Assembly: GCA_012861695.1 (NCBI GenBank)
Contig: JAAOOA010001653.1
Location: 43,037 to 107,036 of the forward strand
DNA: 64,000 nucleotides
Source of the DNA: Trematomus loennbergii
Lineage: Eukaryota > Chordata > Actinopteri > Perciformes > Nototheniidae
Direction: 5' to 3'
The position numbers and the translations under genes were made by a program. Position 1 is the stretch's first letter; every line of letters starts with the position of its first letter. The notes under the pieces were generated by a model that was given only the letters and a program-made list of their open reading frames with translations, was not told the origin of the DNA and searched no databases. This document shows positions 61,905-64,000 of this stretch, one piece after another.

Positions 61905-61971
61905 TTGAGGATCTCTGGCTGCTGTTTATTCTTGGTAGGTTGCAATTACTGGTACTGCAGCTACAGTAACA
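61905..61971 (-). other. Possible small exon of the minus-strand gene
   Basis: It has an acceptor (TTTTTCCCTCAG) and donor (TCAA|GTAAGA) around 67 bp, but contains stops in two of three frames. It may be a 5' UTR exon between the candidate first exon near 63.4 kb and the coding exons near 60 kb. Splice motifs only. Confidence 0.2.
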
Positions 61972-62039
61972 GCTGAGGGAAAAAAAGAGACACAAGTTTG
62001 CACATGCTTAAGCAAAAATAACTTAAATAACACAGCAGC

Positions 62040-63340
62040 AGCTTTAAGTACAGTAATACCACTCAGAGTTCCCGTTATGACCGGTAAAATATGCTGAAGA
62101 CCGGCAAATTGAAATCTCTCCGGTCAAAATAATTTCCCTTTAGCACAATACCGCATCAGTTGCGCCACTTATGTGACAGACAAGAATAGTATGTGACAGA
62201 CAAGAAGAGTCAATTCTAATGTCTAACATTTAATGTGGAGAAAGAGATGTCCTGTATGGGTTGATTGTGCGTTGATCTGTTGGTAATGTCTCGGGGTTCC
62301 GGTGGGCATGTAAACAAATGCATAATGCTGCGCTATACTTTGCGGCCTCACCCGGTTGCATAGCGACGCTTATTGTTTAGGTGTCTTTTAATAAGCAGGT
62401 AGTCATATCATTAGCTAGAACTAGCTGGATCTGAGCGGAACAAAACACACACTTCAGGTTAGAATATCACGTAGCTATTTTAATTACCTCTCAAACTACC
62501 TAAACTAGTTATATGTTTAGTTTTTACTGGGTTGCTTATTACTGGATCCGCGAGCTGCATGATACTGACGGGCTGTCAGGAGAGGGAGAGAGAGTGCTCC
62601 GTTTATTATTCCCGTGTTATAAATTACTGTACACTTTTGAATAATGTAGTTAATCTACTAGAATTAGTTTGTTTAATATCGAATCATATCAATTTGTTTA
62701 AAAGCTCAATAAATAAAAAGACCTTTGACCGGCACTTTTCTCATTTTGTCCGGAAGATTTAAATATTAACGGACATGTTGACCGGCAAAAAATATTCTAA
62801 CGGGAACTCTGAATTACCACTTCAAGTATAAGACCTGAGTACTTCTACTCTTATTCAAGTACAAGATCAGAGAACTTCTCCCACCTCTGATTATAGCCTT
62901 AACATAGGATTTAAAAGATATGGATAATGTGCATTGTGTGTAACATTATGCCCACAAAAAAATCGATTATAAAACTAAGGATTGAGCTAACATTAGGAGT
63001 TAGTGACAATGTATGCTAGTTAGCTAGCTAAACTATTTATTAAATAATATTGCGAAAAAGTAACTCTGAAACATTCACTGCACATCAGCTCAGCCACTCG
63101 AGCACCATTAAAAAATTAAAAAGTAACACCCTGCATAATGACGGCATAGAACAGCTCAATTTCAAAGCATGGTAGCTAGCTGCTACCGTAGCTAGCTAGC
63201 TGCTACCTAGCTATGGTAACGTTAGCTAACATTACTTTGTTTTCGGTCATTAAACAAAATGTATACTATAGCTAGGACTTTGACGTTTGCAATGTTTTAA
63301 GTCTTGAGTGTTTTGAATCCGTTGATAAATAGTTTTTACC
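62040..63340. other. Non-coding region with a GTTCCCGTTA-type repeat
   Basis: 62060-62120 (GAGTTCCCGTTATGACCGGTAAAAT) and 62745-62812 (ATTAACGGACATGTTGACCGGC...AACGGGAACTCTG) are inverted relatives and bound a repeat of about 750 bp. 63170-63240 is rich in GCTAGCTA palindromes. No exon was recognised. Confidence 0.45.
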
Positions 63341-63344
63341 GTTA

Positions 63345-63480
63345 CCTCTGAAAGTGCTGATTCCTCTCCTCTGGGCGCTCCACGTGCAGTCTGAGTGGTC
63401 TCACTCTCTGTAGTATCAGTGCCTCAAAGCATGATGGGTAAAGTGCAGCAGAAGTCTCGTCTCTGATTGGCTGCAAATCG
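63345..63480 (-). promoter_or_regulatory. Candidate promoter and first non-coding exon (minus strand)
   Basis: Minus strand: CAGCCAATCAGAG (CCAAT box, near 63463-63475), then a TATA-less start region and a CAGAG|GTAACG donor near 63345. The layout is that of a CCAAT-driven first exon for a gene transcribed leftward, possibly the one ending at 58974. No transcript support. Confidence 0.3.
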
Positions 63481-64000
63481 ATTGCCCTGAAAATCCTTTG
63501 ATGAACATCCAATCCTTGTATTATTTTAAGAATTGGTAACGCCACACCATAAAGATTAATTTAAAAGAAAAAAAAATGGGGTGCAAACTATTTACATTGC
63601 AATTATAATTGTTTAATTCTTTGGATTTTATTTTCTTAATTTACAAAATGACAATGTAACTAGTTGATAAATAATAAAACAAACACTGAAGGCCTTCCAA
63701 AGACACAAGCAAAATATGTTATAAGACTTCTTTATTGTCAGTTTATTCTTTTAAATTGAGAATAGAGAACACTGATAACTAATGTTGGTGCACATTTATA
63801 TAAGTTTGATTATGATCAGGAATATCCCATCTGTACTTTGCAGTCCTGTCCCAAGTACAAGTTAAGTAGGTATTAATCAACGTGTACATATCATTTTTAG
63901 TCATGCATAGTACTGCCTTCCTGTTTGCTTTATTTTTGAGAAACCTATTCTGCACCTACCTGGGTTTTAAGAGAGTCCAATACCCCATGAGACTGTTCAG

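Overview
The window is nuclear DNA of a ray-finned (teleost-like) fish. The evidence is spliced vertebrate genes, Tc1, P-like, piggyBac-like and hAT-like DNA transposons, a tRNA-derived SINE with a TGTAA tail, fragments of non-LTR retrotransposons, and long microsatellites. I assign no genus or species.

Layout from left to right. 1-2943 is a large foldback element (two arms of over 1 kb around a loop carrying a SINE). 4.76-7.07 kb on the plus strand is a small SUN-domain protein gene (nuclear-envelope LINC complex family) whose coiled-coil exon is tandemly duplicated. 7.1-9.9 kb is a long ATT microsatellite followed by nested transposons and a solo LTR. 9.94-17.64 kb is a near-perfect 3.85-kb head-to-tail duplication; each unit holds a C-type lectin reading frame, a decayed lectin 3' end and a MITE. 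Only the right lectin copy keeps its promoter and an open frame. 17.65-17.75 kb looks like a compact bidirectional promoter (two opposed TATA boxes around a palindromic CRE). 18.44-18.73 kb holds an orphan MAPKAPK2/3-like first coding exon.

19.56-56.38 kb, minus strand, is the main gene: 56 exons of an axonemal dynein heavy chain, best matched to dnah1. They cover about 2,930 codons, from the distal linker through AAA1-AAA6, stalk and microtubule-binding domain to the C-terminus. The N-terminal tail exons are not in the window. Its introns carry many mobile elements, including a four-element nest at 20785-26974. 58.9-60.0 kb, minus strand, holds the last two exons of an unrecognised fish protein family, possibly from a gene with its 5' exon near 63.4 kb, placed upstream of or inside the next dnah1 intron.

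The dynein and SUN genes point to flagellar, ciliary or spermatid biology, but nothing shows them to be a functional cluster. I found no clearly new biological system. The most notable signals are the indel-rich tandem duplication, at least seven dnah1 exons with small frameshifting deletions (probably consensus errors), GC-AG introns and microsatellites at dnah1 splice sites, and precise nested transposon insertions with readable target-site duplications.
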